In this document: positions 24,030-34,171 of the stretch, piece by piece
How positions within the stretch are numbered: position 1 is the stretch's first letter
Layout: each line of letters begins with the position of its first letter
Source of the DNA: Astragalus membranaceus
Lineage: Eukaryota > Streptophyta > Magnoliopsida > Fabales > Fabaceae
DNA length: 64,000 nt
Assembly (NCBI GenBank): GCA_039519185.1
Contig: CM076854.1
Coordinates: forward strand, 73,403,948 to 73,467,947
Reading direction: 5' to 3'
Notes under the pieces: generated by a model
Told to the model about the DNA's origin: nothing
The model's database searches: none
What the model saw: the letters and a program-made list of their open reading frames with translations, nothing else
Made by a program: the position numbers and the translations under genes

Positions 24030-24428
24030 ATTACACGTTTGCCTATTTACTTATTATGCAACTGTGTGTTGTGCTTTGGTCTCTTGTACACTCATCACAA
24101 CCTGAACTATGCTTTATATCCTGATCACGTCTCTTGTTGATCAACTTGTGTATCTTGCATGGTTGAAATGGATCACTAAAGAAATAAGTAAACAATTGCA
24201 AGAAAAAAGTAAACAATTGTTGTTTTTGAAGGCTAACGCACAAAGATGGGGTAGCTCAAGTGAAGAGCGCCTAGTTATTGTTAAAGGTGGTAAAACACCT
24301 ATCATAAGCTTTGTCATTTTAATAAAGTCTTACAAAGGTTTTGTCGGGAAGAGTAGATCATTAGAAGAGACAAAATTAGTATAAAACTTCCATGTGTGAA
24401 TTTTCTTATTCTTTCCTCCATTAGTATT
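24030..24428 (+). repeat. Copy of the repeat-D segment that hosts the copia insertion (empty-site paralogue)
   Basis: The stretch cctatttacttattatgc to gttgatcaacttgtgt (about 24036-24150) matches 25676-25744 joined to 35591-35640 with few differences, and lacks the insertion: it reads cctgaactatgcttta straight through. The rest to 24428 is AT-rich with an open minus/plus frame but no recognisable protein. Confidence 0.65.
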
Positions 24429-24545
24429 TGTTAGCCTGCATTTTCGACAGACTAAAATAAAATGCAGTCAACAAAGCTTGACTTAGCAAATTCAAGAAGA
24501 AAGAGCAATATTTCGACTCCAGGAAGTGGTAGCCAAGGAGAATTA
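24429..24545 (+). repeat. Second copy of the element B LTR start
   Basis: Begins TGTTAGCCTGCATTTTCGAC and follows the copy at 23892 for about 110 bp with scattered differences, then diverges into agcgacc-rich sequence. Confidence 0.6.
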
Positions 24546-24587
24546 GCGTAGCGCATAACTTGGCAAAATTTGGAAAGCTGAATTGAT

Positions 24588-24740
24588 TTAGCGACTAAAT
24601 TGAAAAGTCTCCAAACCACAAGCGACCAAGCTGAATTGGTAGCCAAGGAGAGCAATATTTCGACTCCAGGAAGTGATCACCAAAATGTAGTGATCGATTT
24701 AGCGACTAAATTGAAAAGTCTCCAAACCACAAGCGACCAA
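24588..24740 (+). repeat. Direct repeat of an agcgacc-bearing 45-bp segment
   Basis: A 45-bp phrase starting atttagcgactaaattgaaa occurs at about 24588 and again at 24696. The intervening piece repeats the LTR phrase atttcgactccaggaagtg. The motif resembles CACTA subterminal repeats, but no terminal CACTA was found here. Confidence 0.6.
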
Positions 24741-24879
24741 ATTTGCAACAAATTTTCAAATTTAATGATAGTTTCGGCGATCGATTTTAAAAATCAGTCG
24801 CTATAGGGACCAAAATATTTCGTCTCTAATAGTCACTAAACTGGAAAAAAAATTCAGAGGCAGTTCTTTTAGAAGATCA

Positions 24880-25744
24880 ATAAGGGCTTTATCTTCGCCG
24901 AGCCTTGTGGGGTGCGCTAGTGGCTCGACTGGGGACCACGTGGAAACGATACTTTTTGGGTTGGGTGCAATGCCGAATGGGAATCGACGTACGAGACTAG
25001 TGGCGACAGTCCTAGTTGCCTCTGGTAGAAATAAGCTTCGCTTGGATGGAGTTCCAAGGGGTTTTTCCCGACCGAGTGACTGACTAACTATTGGGATAAC
25101 TATACATAAAGAGACTATGGCTCCCAATTCTTCCAAGCTCTAGAAGTCTGTCGGCTAGTAGGAACTCTAAGAGTTACTCCCATTGTTAGATATGAAATCG
25201 CTAGACTCTTGGGGCGGGGGTTACTTCATGAACTCCTTGGGTAAATCGGTGTCTGAGCGGCTCTGCCTGAATGTAGTCATGGTGTGCTATTCCTTGTACT
25301 TGCTAGATGCGATGAAAAGGTAGCCAATGTAGTATACGTACTTCTCCTATCCATCTCGTCTTAGAGAAACCTGGAGAACCATAGACATATGTCTCCCTCC
25401 CTCGATAAACGGCCATCCCTAGCTCAACATCAATCTCATATCCAGTCCTACTATGATCATTATATAGTATCTGAGGTTCACACCACTTTTGGGGAGTGGT
25501 GCATATTTCGCAGCTACGCCTCATGGAAACTTTGTTTGAAAAATCTAGTCCCCCAAAACATTTTGTGCAAACATTTAGAAAATAAGGGTAAAGACACATG
25601 TATAAATCACAAAGTTGGGATGAGAGGAACAAGCAACATCGAAACATGTTATGCAATACAATCAATACCATGTTTTCCTATTTACTTATTATGCAACTGT
25701 GTGTTGTGCTTTGGTCTCTTGTACACTCATCAAATCCTGAACTA
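24880..25744 (-). repeat. Repeat D, inverted copy, part 1 (left of copia insertion)
   Basis: Read on the minus strand, 25500-25303 encodes a degenerate segment (YEIDVELGMAVYRGRETYVYGSPG) similar to a plus-strand segment at 39520-39630 (EIDVEWGMTIYRGRDTYVY). The unit continues after the copia insertion at 35591. It is LTR-like, family not identified. No intact gene. Confidence 0.55.
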
Positions 25745-26433
25745 TGTTACCAAGTGGCTTCAGTCTCAAGAGGGGGGGTGAATTGAGATTTAAAAACTTT
25801 TCAGATCTTTCGAAAACGTTTTTCCCCTTTTCAATGACTTAGATCAATTTTCGCACAGGTTAAGTGGAAGCGAAGGAATTAGAATGTAAAGCAGTAAAGT
25901 AGAATAACAGTAAAGCAGGAAAACAGTAAAGCACGCAGAGATTTATCCTGGTTCGGTCACCTCCTAGTGACCTACGTCCAGTCCTCACACCCTTGTGAGA
26001 TTTTCCACTAACACAACAAGGCTTACAGGTGCCTTGGAAAACCTTTACAGACTCAGGCACTCTCCTCCTAGGATACCCCACCTATAGAGAGCCCTCAGAT
26101 CTAATATAACAATAACAAGAGATACCCCACCCCTGTTATAATCAACTGCCCTAGAAAGATACCCCACTTCCTAGTACATGCAGCTACCCCTAGAGAGATA
26201 CCCCACTCTCTAGTACAAATTATAACAACAATATAACAGTAATGTAAATACAGAAATACCTCTTAGTGTAGGCAGATATTACAACTTGAAGGACACAACC
26301 CCAACTAACTCTTAACGTAGGATCAGCTCTTGACGGACCAGCGGTGCGAGAAGAACACAAATAAAATATAAGAGTTTTTCAGAAGTGATAGATCGTGAGA
26401 ATGGGTTTGTTGATAAATGGAGGTGGTGAAGCC

Positions 26434-26444
26434 TCTATTTATAG
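26434..26444 (-). promoter_or_regulatory. TATA box in LTR 1 of copia element C
   Basis: On the minus strand the sequence reads CTATAAATAGAGG, a strong TATA match. It is repeated in the other LTRs near 30640 and 34846. On the transcribed strand the AATCGATT sites (26484-26850) lie upstream of it. Confidence 0.7.
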
Positions 26445-26483
26445 ATTTTGAAAATCCAGATCTCACGTTGAAAATGTTTAAAA

Positions 26484-26850
26484 GAATCGATTCTTTGTTA
26501 ATTGGAATGGATCTAGGAATCGATTCATTTGCTTGATCTGATCTAGGAATCGATTCTGATTTGTTTGTAAAATGGATGTAATCGATTCTTAGGATCTCCG
26601 GGTGGCTAGGAATCGATTCTTTACTAAGTTAAAATATGTAGGAATCGATTTTCAGCTTGCCTGAGACAAGTGGGAATCGATTCTCAGTTATTTGCAAAAG
26701 ATTGGGAATCGATTCTTCCCTTAAAAAATATTTGGCTCAGAAATCGATTTATGTACTGAAGGACATGACCTGACAATCGATTTCTACCTTTTCTATTTTA
26801 CCTGAAAATCGATTTTGATATTTGTTTATGCATGAGAAAAATCGATTTTG
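26484..26850. repeat. AATCGATT site cluster in copia LTR 1
   Basis: Roughly a dozen copies of AATCGATT in gaatcgattc, gaatcgatttt or aaatcgatttt contexts at irregular 25-45 bp spacing, upstream of the minus-strand TATA box. The same cluster is in LTR 2 (about 30690-31055) and LTR 3 (about 34897-35260). Confidence 0.9.
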
Positions 26851-27174
26851 TTATTTTAAAGGTGATAAGAATGTTTACGTAAATATGCATGCACCTTTAA
26901 AAAACTTTGTGAGTGTGTGAGACTTTGAGATACGAGCTGACCTTTGAAAAGAGCTTACACAATTCCTAAGACTCACCCAAACCCTAAGGACTACCCTTAT
27001 ATTTAAGGACTACCCTTAAACTTGAATCTTCAATTCTTGAGCTTGTTTGACTTGGATTGTGACTTTGATGTTTAGTCACTTTTCTTTACTTTTGGCTATC
27101 AACTTTACCTTTGCCTTTTTCATCATCAAAACTAATCCTGCAATATTAGATAACCTGCAACACAGGTATCCACA

Positions 27175-27189
27175 TTCTCCCCCTTTTTG
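27175..27189 (-). promoter_or_regulatory. Polypurine tract, first internal region
   Basis: On the minus strand AAAAAGGGGGAGAA directly precedes the LTR start TGTGGATACC, as expected for the plus-strand primer. The same tract is at 31381-31395 next to LTR 2. Confidence 0.8.
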
Positions 27190-28302
27190 ATGATGACAAA
27201 ACATTTACTCATCTCAAGGTGGGAGGTTAGTTCAAATAGATAATGCATATATATGATGCTCCCCCTATCATGATGCTCCCCCTGACTTATTGACTAGATG
27301 CATAATATGCAAGTTCTATATGCTTCATATGCAACCCTATATTTCTCTCCCCCTTTTTGTCATGATCAAAGAGGGTCAACGTAAGATAGAGTTTGCGAAC
27401 CGAATGTCACGGCTATTTGACAAGGTAAAAGAACCATTGCAGTTTTATAAGGGATCATCAAAACTTGAAGAAAAAACATTTATGAGACCATGAAGAGAGT
27501 ATTTTATCAAACACAGGTAAAAGCTAGTTATGAGTCTCAAAAATCTGTGAAGTAGTTGTTTTAAACTTTATACATTTCATGCTGCTTAGTTTGAAAATTG
27601 GTGATGGCAGCCAGAATATGGGAGAAAAATTATTTTAGGTAAACAACGATTGTGAGCATGTATTTTTCGAAAAATACCAGTGCTAGCAGTTGATTGTAAA
27701 ATAGATTTCAGGAAAAACATAGCACTTTAATTGCAGACATTCACAAGTCACAATTTCACTTAAATTCACATTTCTTTAAAAAATCACTTTGAAAAACATT
27801 TAATTGAATCCTCATTTGAATAAGTGAAGAACCAGGTTTTCTTTTGCAATGGATTTGTGAAAATATCAACTAGCTGATTTTGACGATTCAACTAACTCAA
27901 TCACACTATTGCCTTTCTAACCATAACCTCTAAGAAGGTGATGTATAATATCTATATGATCAGTCCTAGAGGGTTGACCAGAATACTTTTGTTGATTCCT
28001 GTTATTCTAATCATGCCTTATAGATATTGTTCTTAATGACGCATGAAATTAGTCTCTGTTTCACTAGTCACATATTTGACTTAATAAACTATTTTTAAGC
28101 ACATTTTCAAAATAGAGGTGAATAGAAATTTTAACCAATCTGACCTTTACCGGTGATTCTTCCTCTATTTATCACAAGTCACATGACGGATTTTTCCGGG
28201 GGTGAGTGTTAAGAACTTTATTGCGTCTCCAGTCATGCGCTTCGAGTCTTTGCTGTCAAGGTATCAATCTGCCCCCGTACCTTGAAGCATACCTGCAAAG
28301 AT
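27190..28302 (-). pseudogene. Deleted pol remnant and 3' UTR, first copia unit
   Basis: Minus-strand scraps only. About 28290-28170 resembles the start of copia protease/integrase (AHD/RMTGD-like segment after a 'DS' motif) with stops. About 27970-27895 resembles the C-terminus of RNase H (TDHIDIIHHLLRG). Everything between, including integrase core and RT, is missing. The rest is 3' UTR with ccccct-rich phrases. The second unit has the same deletion. Confidence 0.65.
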
Positions 28303-29913
28303 CTAAAACAAGGTTCTCGGTACCCAAATCTCTTTGGGTCCTTGTGGGTTAGTGTTTGGTATGGTTCCTTTGGGAACCCACACCTTTTTCATATTTTGTT
28401 TACCTCTTGCCCTGCAAACAGAAGCTGGATGTCCAGGTTTACCACAATAATAACATGTAATATAAGGTCTAGTGGAAAATTTTGGTTTATAATGAACATG
28501 CCTTTCTATGGGTTTGTTTCTAGGGAATCTATGATGCACATTTTGTAAACTAGACAATTTCCCAACAGTCCATTCCAGTTCATGAATTTTCTTTTCAGAT
28601 TCAACACATTTATCACAAGTATAATTTTCTTTAAAGCATGCAAGGCTATCATTTTCTTTTCTAAGATCTGACTTTTCTTTAGTTAAAGCAGTAACAGCAT
28701 TTTCAAGATGAGTGATAACTTTCTTAGATTTATCTAATGCTTTAGCTAGTTTTAAGGATTTATCATGCAATTCAGTAAATGCTTCATATAATTCATCATA
28801 GGCATCTTGTAAAGATTCAGAGTTAGAATATACCTCAGTTTCACTTTCGCTGTCGTGGTCGGCCATGAGAGCAACTTGAGCTTTTTCATTTTCTGAATTA
28901 TCTGATGAGTTCATGTCATTGTCTTCCCAAGCTATGTAGGCTTTTCTACCATTGTTTCCTTTGGACCCCTTTTTCTTGAACTTTGACAATTTTCTTTCTA
29001 AGTTCGGGCACTTCATCGTCAGGTGTCCGGATTTACCACATTCGTAGCAAGTTGGAGGACTTGAGCCTCTTTTGGTTGGAGAATTCTTTTTGAGAGATCT
29101 TTCCCTTCTCATGAACTTTTTGAATTTACTAACCATTAGTTCCATTTTCTCCTCGTCTTCATCTTCATCTTCCGAATCATCACTATCGTCGGATGAGCTT
29201 GAACTGGAAGCTTTGAGAGCTAAGTTTTTGTTCTTCTTGTCTTTTCCTTCATGCTCTGCTAGACGAGTGAGCTCTAACTCGTGCTCTAGTAATTTCCCAA
29301 ACAGGGTGGCGAGAGTCATGCTAGTCAAGTTTCTTGACTCAGTTATTGCAGTCACCTTTGGTTGCCATTCTCTGTTTAGGCATCTTAGCACTTTGTTGAT
29401 CAAGTCTTCGGGAGGAAATGATTTTCCTAATGAACCCAATTTGTTCACTATATGAGTGAACCTTTTCTGCATCTCTGATATTGTTTCACCTGTATTCATT
29501 CTGAACAATTCGTATTCTCTGGTAAGAGTATTTGTTCTTGCCCTTTTCACTTCACTTGTACCCTCATGAGTAACTTGAAGATTATCCCACATTTCTTGGG
29601 CAGTTTTACAGTTTGAAACTCGAAAAAATTCATCAGCACTCAAAGCAGAAGTAATAATATTTTTAGCACGAAAATTAAGTTGCACTTTTCTTTTCTCATC
29701 ATCAGACCATTCATTTCTACTTTTAATTGTAAGAATACCATCTACTATGTGTGTGGGAACGAAAGGTCCTTTTTCCACAGCATCCCAAACATCTAAGTCT
29801 ACCCCTTCAATAAAAATTCTCATTCTTTCTTTCCAATATGCATAGTCTTCTCCGTTGAATCCCGGAGGACGGAAAAGAGATGCACCCTCTTGCGTAGACC
29901 AGCCTGAAGCCAT
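28303..29913 (-). CDS. Copia Gag, first copy
   Basis: Capsid/nucleocapsid protein of the copia element, 536 residues from the ATG at 29913 (MASGWSTQEG). It begins with a copia gag-polyprotein region (YWKERMRIFIEGVDLDVWDA, EMWDNLQVTHEG, RTNTLTREYELFRMNTGE) and continues with an acidic serine-rich stretch. There are two zinc knuckles, CYECGKSGHLTMKC and CYYCGKPGHPASVC, separated by a coiled-coil-like segment. An upstream in-frame GTG extension would run into the primer site, so the ATG was preferred. Intact, but no protease, integrase or RT is encoded beside it. It could package RNA only if pol is supplied by a related element. Confidence 0.88.
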   Translation of the reverse strand: MASGWSTQEGASLFRPPGFNGEDYAYWKERMRIFIEGVDLDVWDAVEKGPFVPTHIVDGILTIKSRNEWSDDEKRKVQLNFRAKNIITSALSADEFFRVSNCKTAQEMWDNLQVTHEGTSEVKRARTNTLTREYELFRMNTGETISEMQKRFTHIVNKLGSLGKSFPPEDLINKVLRCLNREWQPKVTAITESRNLTSMTLATLFGKLLEHELELTRLAEHEGKDKKNKNLALKASSSSSSDDSDDSEDEDEDEEKMELMVSKFKKFMRRERSLKKNSPTKRGSSPPTCYECGKSGHLTMKCPNLERKLSKFKKKGSKGNNGRKAYIAWEDNDMNSSDNSENEKAQVALMADHDSESETEVYSNSESLQDAYDELYEAFTELHDKSLKLAKALDKSKKVITHLENAVTALTKEKSDLRKENDSLACFKENYTCDKCVESEKKIHELEWTVGKLSSLQNVHHRFPRNKPIERHVHYKPKFSTRPYITCYYCGKPGHPASVCRARGKQNMKKVWVPKGTIPNTNPQGPKEIWVPRTLF

Positions 29914-29951
29914 TTCTCTTGAAGCTGCTAGGCCCTTTATACAAGAGTCTA

Positions 29952-29963
29952 GCTCTGATACCA
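29952..29963 (-). promoter_or_regulatory. Primer-binding site, first copia unit
   Basis: On the minus strand TGGTATCAGAGC, complementary to the 3' end of initiator methionine tRNA, the usual primer of plant Ty1-copia elements. It is two bases from LTR 2. Confidence 0.9.
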
Positions 29964-29965
29964 CT

Positions 29966-31380
29966 TGTTACCAAGTGGCTTCAGTCTCAAGAGGGGGGGG
30001 TGAATTGAGATTTAAAAACTTTTCAGATCTTTCGAAAACGTTTTTCCCCTTTTCAATGACTTAGATCAATTTTCGCGCAGGTTAAGTGGAAGCGAAGGAA
30101 TTAGAATGTAAAGCAGTAAAGTAGAATAACAGTAAAGCACGCAGAGATTTATCTTGGTTCGGTCACCTCCTAGTGACCTACGTCCAGTCCTCACACCCTT
30201 GTGAGATTTTCCACTAACACAACAAGGCTTACAGGTGCCTTGGAAAACCTTTACAGACTCAGGCACTCTCCTCCTAGGATACCCCACCTATAGAGAGCCC
30301 TCAGATCTAATATAACAATAACAAGAGATACCCCACCCCTGTTATAATCAACTGCCCTAGAAAGATACCCCACTTCCTAGTACATGCAGCTACCCCTAGA
30401 GAGATACCCCACTCTCTAGTACAAATTATAACAACAATATAACAGTAATGTAAATACAAAAATACCTCTTAGTGTAGGCAGATATTACAACTTGAAGGAC
30501 ACAACCCCAACTAACTCTTAACGTAGGATCCGCTCTTGACGGACCAGCGGTGCGAGAAGAACACAAATAAAATATAAGAGTTTTTCAGAAGTGATAGATC
30601 GTGAGAATGGGTTTGTTGATAAATGGAGGTGGTGAAGCCTCTATTTATAGATTTTGAAAATCCAGATCTCACGTTGAAAATGTTTAAAAGAATCGATTCT
30701 TTGTTAATTGGAATGGATCTAGGAATCGATTCATTTGCTTGATCTGATCTAGGAATCGATTCTGATTTGTTTGTAAAATGGATGTAATCGATTCTTAGGA
30801 TCTCCGGGAGGCTAGGAATCGATTCTTTACTAAGTTAAAATATGTAGGAATCGATTTTCAGCTTGCCTGAGACAAGTGGGAATCGATTCTCAGTTATTTG
30901 CAAAAGATTGGGAATCGATTCTTCCCTTAAAAAATATTTGGCTCAGAAATCGATTTATGTACTGAAGGACATGACCTGACAATCGATTTCTACCTTTTCT
31001 ATTTTACCTGAAAATCGATTTTGATATTTGTTTATGCATGAGAAAAATCGATTTTGTTATTTTAAAGGTGATAAGAATGTTTACGTAAATATGCATGCAC
31101 CTTTAAAAAACTTTGTGAGTGTGTGAGACTTTGAGATACGAGCTGACCTTTGAAAAGAGCTTACACAATTCCTAAGACTCACCCAAACCCTAAGGACTAC
31201 CCTTATATTTAAGGACTACCCTTAAACTTGAATCTTCAATTCTTGAGCTTGTTTGACTTGGATTGTGACTTTGATGTTTAGTCACTTTTCTTTACTTTTG
31301 GCTATCAACTTTACCTTTGCCTTTTTCATCATCAAAACTAATCCTGCAATATTAGATAACCTGCAACACAGGTATCCACA
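29966..31380 (-). repeat. LTR 2 (shared middle LTR) of copia element C (1415 bp)
   Basis: Same ends as LTR 1. It serves as 5' LTR of the first unit and 3' LTR of the second. Shares with LTR 3 the absence of the 15-base insertion and some substitutions (for example ttcgcgcagg, ccgggaggc), and has private ones (ggatccgctc). Confidence 0.92.
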
Positions 31381-31395
31381 TTCTCCCCCTTTTTG

Positions 31396-32508
31396 ATGAT
31401 GACAAAACATTTACTCATCTCAAGGTGGGAGGTTAGTTCAAATAGATAATGCATATATATGATGCTCCCCCTATCATGATGCTCCCCCTGACTTATTGAC
31501 TAGATGCATAATATGCAAGTTCTATATGCTTCATATGCAACCCTATATTTCTCTCCCCCTTTTTGTCATGATCAAAGAGGGTCAACGTAAGATAGAGTTT
31601 GCGAACCGAATGTCACGGCTATTTGACAAGGTAAAAGAACCATTGCAGTTTTATAAGGGATCATCAAAACTTGAAGAAAAAACATTTATGAGACCATGAA
31701 GAGAGTATTTTATCAAACACAGGTAAAAGCTAGTTATGAGTCTCAAAAATCTGTGAAGTAGTTGTTTTAAACTTTATACATTTCATGCTGCTTAGTTTGA
31801 AAATTGGTGATGGCAGCCAGAATATGGGAGAAAAATTATTTTAGGTAAACAACGATTGTGAGCATGTATTTTTCGAAAAATACCAGTGCTAGCAGTTGAT
31901 TGTAAAATAGATTTCAGGAAAAACATAGCACTTTAATTGCAGACATTCACAAGTCACAATTTCACTTAAATTCACATTTCTTTAAAAAATCACTTTGAAA
32001 AACATTTAATTGAATCCTCATTTGAATAAGTGAAGAACCAGGTTTTCTTTTGCAATGGATTTGTGAAAATATCAACTAGCTGATTTTGACGATTCAACTA
32101 ACTCAATCACACTATTGCCTTTCTAACCATAACCTCTAAGAAGGTGATGTATAATTTCTATATGATCAGTCCTAGAGGGTTGACCAGAATACTTTTGTTG
32201 ATTCCTGTTATTCTAATCATGCCTTATAGATATTGTTCTTAATGACGCATGAAATTAGTCTCTGTTTCACTAGTCACATATTTGACTTAATAAACTATTT
32301 TTAAGCACATTTTCAAAATAGAGGTGAATAAAAATTTTAACCAATCTGACCTTTACCGGTGATTCTTCCTCTATTTATCACAAGTCACATGACGGATTTT
32401 TCCGGGGGTGAGTGTTAAGAACTTTATTGCGTCTCCAGTCATGCGCTTCGAGTCTTTGCTGTCAAGGTATCAATCTGCCCCCGTACCTTGAAGCATACCT
32501 GCAAAGAT
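31396..32508 (-). pseudogene. Deleted pol remnant and 3' UTR, second copia unit
   Basis: A near-identical copy of 27190-28302, offset by 4206 bp, with the same internal pol deletion and the same RNase H scrap. Only a few substitutions were seen. Confidence 0.65.
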
Positions 32509-34119
32509 CTAAAACAAGGTTCTCGGTACCCAAATCTCTTTGGGTCCTTGTGGGTTAGTGTTTGGTATGGTTCCTTTGGGAACCCACACCTTTTTCATAT
32601 TTTGTTTACCTCTTGCCCTGCAAACAGAAGCTGTATGTCCAGGTTTACCACAATAATAACATGTAATATAAGGTCTAGTGGAAAATTTTGGTTTATAATG
32701 AACATGCCTTTCTATGGGTTTGTTTCTAGGGAATCTATGATGCACATTTTGTAAACTAGACAATTTCCCAACAGTCCATTCCAGTTCATGAATTTTCTTT
32801 TCAGATTCAACACATTTATCACAAGTATAATTTTCTTTAAAGCATGCAAGGCTATCATTTTCTTTTCTAAGATCTGACTTTTCTTTAGTTAAAGCAGTAA
32901 CAGCATTTTCAAGATGAGTGATAACTTTCTTAGATTTATCTAATGCTTTAGCTAGTTTTAAGGATTTATCATGCAATTCAGTAAATGCTTCATATAATTC
33001 ATCATAGGCATCTTGTAAAGATTCAGAGTTAGAATATACCTCAGTTTCACTTTCGCTGTCGTGGTCGGCCATGAGAGCAACTTGAGCTTTTTCATTTTCT
33101 GAATTATCTGATGAGTTCATGTCATTGTCTTCCCAAGCTATGTAGGCTTTTCTACCATTGTTTCCTTTGGACCCCTTTTTCTTGAACTTTGACAATTTTC
33201 TTTCTAAGTTCGGGCACTTCATCGTCAGGTGTCCGGATTTACCACATTCGTAGCAAGTTGGAGGACTTGAGCCTCTTTTGGTTGGAGAATTCTTTTTGAG
33301 AGATCTTTCCCTTCTCATGAACTTTTTGAATTTACTAACCATTAGTTCCATTTTCTCCTCGTCTTCATCTTCATCTTCCGAATCATCACTATCGTCGGAT
33401 GAGCTTGAACTGGAAGCTTTGAGAGCTAAGTTTTTGTTCTTCTTGTCTTTTCCTTCATGCTCTGCTAGACGAGTGAGCTCTAACTCGTGCTCTAGTAATT
33501 TCCCAAACAGGGTGGCGAGAGTCATGCTAGTCAAGTTTCTTGACTCAGTTATTGCAGTCACCTTTGGTTGCCATTCTCTGTTTAGGCATCTTAGCACTTT
33601 GTTGATCAAGTCTTCGGGAGGAAATGATTTTCCTAATGAACCCAATTTGTTCACTATATGAGTGAACCTTTTCTGCATCTCTGATATTGTTTCACCTGTA
33701 TTCATTCTGAACAATTCGTATTCTCTGGTAAGAGTATTTGTTCTTGCCCTTTTCACTTCACTTGTACCCTCATGAGTAACTTGAAGATTATCCCACATTT
33801 CTTGGGCAGTTTTACAGTTTGAAACTCGAAAAAATTCATCAGCACTCAAAGCAGAAGTAATAATATTTTTAGCACGAAAATTAAGTTGCACTTTTCTTTT
33901 CTCATCATCAGACCATTCATTTCTACTTTTAATTGTAAGAATACCATCTACTATGTGTGTGGGAACGAAAGGTCCTTTTTCCACAGCATCCCAAACATCT
34001 AAGTCTACCCCTTCAATAAAAATTCTCATTCTTTCTTTCCAATATGCATAGTCTTCTCCGTTGAATCCCGGAGGACGGAAAAGAGATGCACCCTCTTGCG
34101 TAGACCAACCTGAAGCCAT
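32509..34119 (-). CDS. Copia Gag, second copy
   Basis: 536 residues from the ATG at 34119. Same domain order as the copy at 28303-29913. Within the CDS the one protein difference seen is T for P in the second zinc knuckle (CYYCGKPGHTASVC). The knuckle cysteines and histidine are kept in both. The near identity shows that the two units are recent duplicates and that neither has decayed. Confidence 0.88.
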   Translation of the reverse strand: MASGWSTQEGASLFRPPGFNGEDYAYWKERMRIFIEGVDLDVWDAVEKGPFVPTHIVDGILTIKSRNEWSDDEKRKVQLNFRAKNIITSALSADEFFRVSNCKTAQEMWDNLQVTHEGTSEVKRARTNTLTREYELFRMNTGETISEMQKRFTHIVNKLGSLGKSFPPEDLINKVLRCLNREWQPKVTAITESRNLTSMTLATLFGKLLEHELELTRLAEHEGKDKKNKNLALKASSSSSSDDSDDSEDEDEDEEKMELMVSKFKKFMRRERSLKKNSPTKRGSSPPTCYECGKSGHLTMKCPNLERKLSKFKKKGSKGNNGRKAYIAWEDNDMNSSDNSENEKAQVALMADHDSESETEVYSNSESLQDAYDELYEAFTELHDKSLKLAKALDKSKKVITHLENAVTALTKEKSDLRKENDSLACFKENYTCDKCVESEKKIHELEWTVGKLSSLQNVHHRFPRNKPIERHVHYKPKFSTRPYITCYYCGKPGHTASVCRARGKQNMKKVWVPKGTIPNTNPQGPKEIWVPRTLF

Positions 34120-34157
34120 TTCTCTTGAAGCTGTTAGGCCCTTTATACAAGAGTCTA

Positions 34158-34169
34158 GCTCTGATACCA
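34158..34169 (-). promoter_or_regulatory. Primer-binding site, second copia unit
   Basis: Minus-strand TGGTATCAGAGC, identical to the site at 29952, two bases from LTR 3. Confidence 0.9.
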
Positions 34170-34171
34170 CT

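Larger units (their letters stand above)
25745..27174 (-). repeat. LTR 1 of copia element C (1430 bp)
   Basis: Plus-strand start TGTTACCAAGTGG, end GGTATCCACA. Compared with LTR 2 and 3 it carries about 15 extra bases near 25918 (an additional aaaacagtaaagcagg-type unit) and private substitutions. It contains repeated gataccccac phrases (26070-26210) and about ten AATCGATT-type sites (26484-26850). Confidence 0.92.

Noticed and set aside
24109..24384. 91-codon plus-strand frame as a host gene
   Set aside because: No recognisable domain; the first part is the repeat-D segment found again at the copia insertion site.
24541..24840. Third CACTA element suggested by agcgacc repeats
   Set aside because: No CACTA/TAGTG terminus or 3-bp duplication found around it.
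28282..29455. Plus-strand frames opposite copia gag (and their copies at 32488-33661)
   Set aside because: Shadow frames of the well-supported minus-strand Gag.
29952..29963. tRNA-iMet similarity as a tRNA gene
   Set aside because: Only 12 bases beside an LTR; this is the retrotransposon primer-binding site.
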